NCBI GenBank assembly: GCA_020852655.1
Contig: JADZAI010000086.1
Span: forward strand, 1 to 64,000
Source: Alphaproteobacteria bacterium
Lineage (GTDB): Bacteria > Pseudomonadota > Alphaproteobacteria > Micropepsales > Micropepsaceae
DNA length: 64,000 nt
Reading direction: 5' to 3'
Shown: positions 63,074 to 64,000 of the stretch, in pieces
How the letters are laid out: the number at the start of each line of letters is the position of its first letter
Position numbering within the stretch: the first letter of the stretch is position 1
The notes under the pieces: model-generated
Databases searched by the model: none
Seen by the model: only the letters and a program-made list of their open reading frames with translations
Told to the model about the DNA's origin: nothing
Position numbers and translations under genes: made by a program

Positions 63074-63715
63074 TTATTCGGCCATCAGGCCGGCGACGAA
63101 GGCAGCGAGGCCCGGCTGGCGGTGCCGGCGCAGGCGTTCGGCCGCGATGATGTCGTGCGCTTCCTGAAGCGCGCGCTCCAGGAAGTCGTTGACGATGACG
63201 TAGTCGTATTCGGCCCAGTGGCTCATCTCGTCATTGGCCTGCGCCATGCGCCGGGCGACGGTGGCGCCGTCGTCGGTGCCGCGCTTTGTGAGCCGCTCCA
63301 GCAACTGCGCCTTGGCCGGCGGCAGGATAAAGATCGTGACGATGTCCGTCCCGGAGGACTCGCGGAGCTGACGGGCGCCCTGCCAGTCGACGTCGAAGAC
63401 GACGTCATAGCCTTCGGCGAAGGCGCTCTCCACATAGCCGCGCGGACTGCCATAGGACTTGCCGAAGACGCCGGCATGCTCAAGGAAGCCGCCGGCCCTG
63501 GCGTGGGCGTCGAACTTCGCCTGGTCGACGAAGGTATAGTCTTGGCCGTCGATCTCGCCCTGGCGCATCGGGCGCGTCGTCCACGAGACGGAGAGACGGA
63601 GTAGCGGGTCGAGATTCAGCAACCGGCGCGTGATCGAGGTCTTCCCGGCCCCCGAGGGGCTCGAGAAGGCGATCATCATGGGACGTCGCTTCAGCTCAAC
63701 CAAGGCCCGCGTCAC
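63074..63715 (-). CDS. gmk: Guanylate kinase
   Basis: A 213-residue P-loop kinase. FSSPSGAGKTSITRRLL is the ATP site; LRLSVSWTTRPMRQGEIDGQDY and GSPRGYVESAFAEGYDVVFDVDWQGARQL are the GMP-binding and lid parts. It converts GMP to GDP. The start is GTG 63715, which overlaps the yicC stop (GTGA) and so was preferred to ATG 63679. Confidence 0.95.
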   Translation of the reverse strand: MTRALVELKRRPMMIAFSSPSGAGKTSITRRLLNLDPLLRLSVSWTTRPMRQGEIDGQDYTFVDQAKFDAHARAGGFLEHAGVFGKSYGSPRGYVESAFAEGYDVVFDVDWQGARQLRESSGTDIVTIFILPPAKAQLLERLTKRGTDDGATVARRMAQANDEMSHWAEYDYVIVNDFLERALQEAHDIIAAERLRRHRQPGLAAFVAGLMAE

Positions 63716-64000
63716 TCGACATTTTGAACCTGCTCGCGGAACTGCTCGATCACCGCCTTGAGGTCGAGCCCGAGCCGCGTCAGCTTGATATCGAAGGATT
63801 TTGAACAAAGCGTATTCGCTTCGCGGGTGAACTCCTGACAGAGGAAGTCCAGCCGCCGCCCGGCCGGTTCGCCGGCATTCAGCAGTTCATGCGCCTGATG
63901 GACATGGGCATCGAGCCTGTCCAGCTCTTCGGTGACGTCGGCCCTGGTGGCGAGCAGCGCGGCCTCCTGGTGGAGACGGTCGGGGTTGAGGGCGGTCGAA
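63712..64000 (-). CDS. yicC: YicC-family endoribonuclease (5' part off window)
   Basis: The visible C-terminal 95 residues are complete to the TGA at 63712-63714. LDFLCQEFTREANTLCSKS and VIEQFREQVQNVE match the DUF1732 end of YicC/YloC. It is an RNase of the stationary-phase/sRNA-processing class in E. coli. The gene order yicC-gmk is widely conserved. The start lies beyond the right edge. Confidence 0.93.
   Translation of the reverse strand, partial: STALNPDRLHQEAALLATRADVTEELDRLDAHVHQAHELLNAGEPAGRRLDFLCQEFTREANTLCSKSFDIKLTRLGLDLKAVIEQFREQVQNVE

Overview
The window is a GC-rich (mid-60s percent by eye), densely coded chromosome segment from an alphaproteobacterium. The evidence is alphaproteobacterial family members (usg, the sensorless histidine kinase, PAS_5 protein, YicC), the thyA-folA / hflK-hflC-degP / serB-miaA / ilvBN-ilvC-leuA / mreBCD-mrdA-rodA gene order, and one full CtrA-type box (TTAA-N7-TTAA) with a GANTC site in its spacer. 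A Caulobacterales- or Micropepsales-like lineage fits best; this is inference, since no rRNA is present. No phage, IS element, integrase or CRISPR array was seen.

Layout. 1-9.6 kb: a GltD-like flavoprotein (cut by the window edge), a histidine kinase coupled to a HerA-type ATPase, a globin, a Gre-family factor, two secreted CAP-domain proteins flanking a membrane fatty-acid hydroxylase, YjbR, an AraC regulator and a 2-oxoglutarate oxygenase. 9.6-21.6 kb: metabolic genes, including a four-gene minus-strand run (acrylyl-CoA-reductase-like, feruloyl-CoA-synthase-like, LysE exporter, ThDP enzyme), usg, PhyH, a dihydroorotase, ygfZ, an HpaB-type flavin monooxygenase, a VOC protein and tag. 21.7-30.3 kb: a surface-glycan or lipid block (GT4, methyltransferases, an alpha/alpha-toroid protein, acyltransferase, two GT2 enzymes, a WecA-like transferase). 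30.3-35.2 kb: maiA-hppD (tyrosine breakdown), ppk2, an ABC-F ATPase with a structured leader, a GlsB-like membrane protein and tRNA-Lys(CUU). 35.2-40.8 kb: the rod-shape operon mreB-mreC-mreD-mrdA-rodA. 40.8-47.9 kb: branched-chain amino acid synthesis (leuA, ilvC, ilvN, ilvB), with a clear ilvB attenuator (leader peptide with Leu-Val-Leu-Ile plus an intrinsic terminator) and a candidate leuA leader; a CtrA box lies between leuA and a PAS protein, and a 36-bp perfect inverted-repeat element sits beside ilvN. 47.9-64 kb: miaA, serB, a TIR-kinase-transmembrane-CAP-like fusion, degP, hflC, hflK, mrp, folA, thyA, gmk and yicC (cut by the right edge).

The most unusual gene is the 922-residue TIR/Ser-Thr kinase/membrane/Pro-rich/CAP-like protein at 51106-53874, whose TIR domain lacks the usual catalytic glutamate. 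The best regulatory finds are the ilvB attenuator, the ABC-F leader with a 25-codon upstream ORF behind a TATAAT box, and the CtrA box. Start sites were chosen from Shine-Dalgarno sequences and stop-start overlaps; many genes here are translationally coupled by ATGA or GTGA overlaps.
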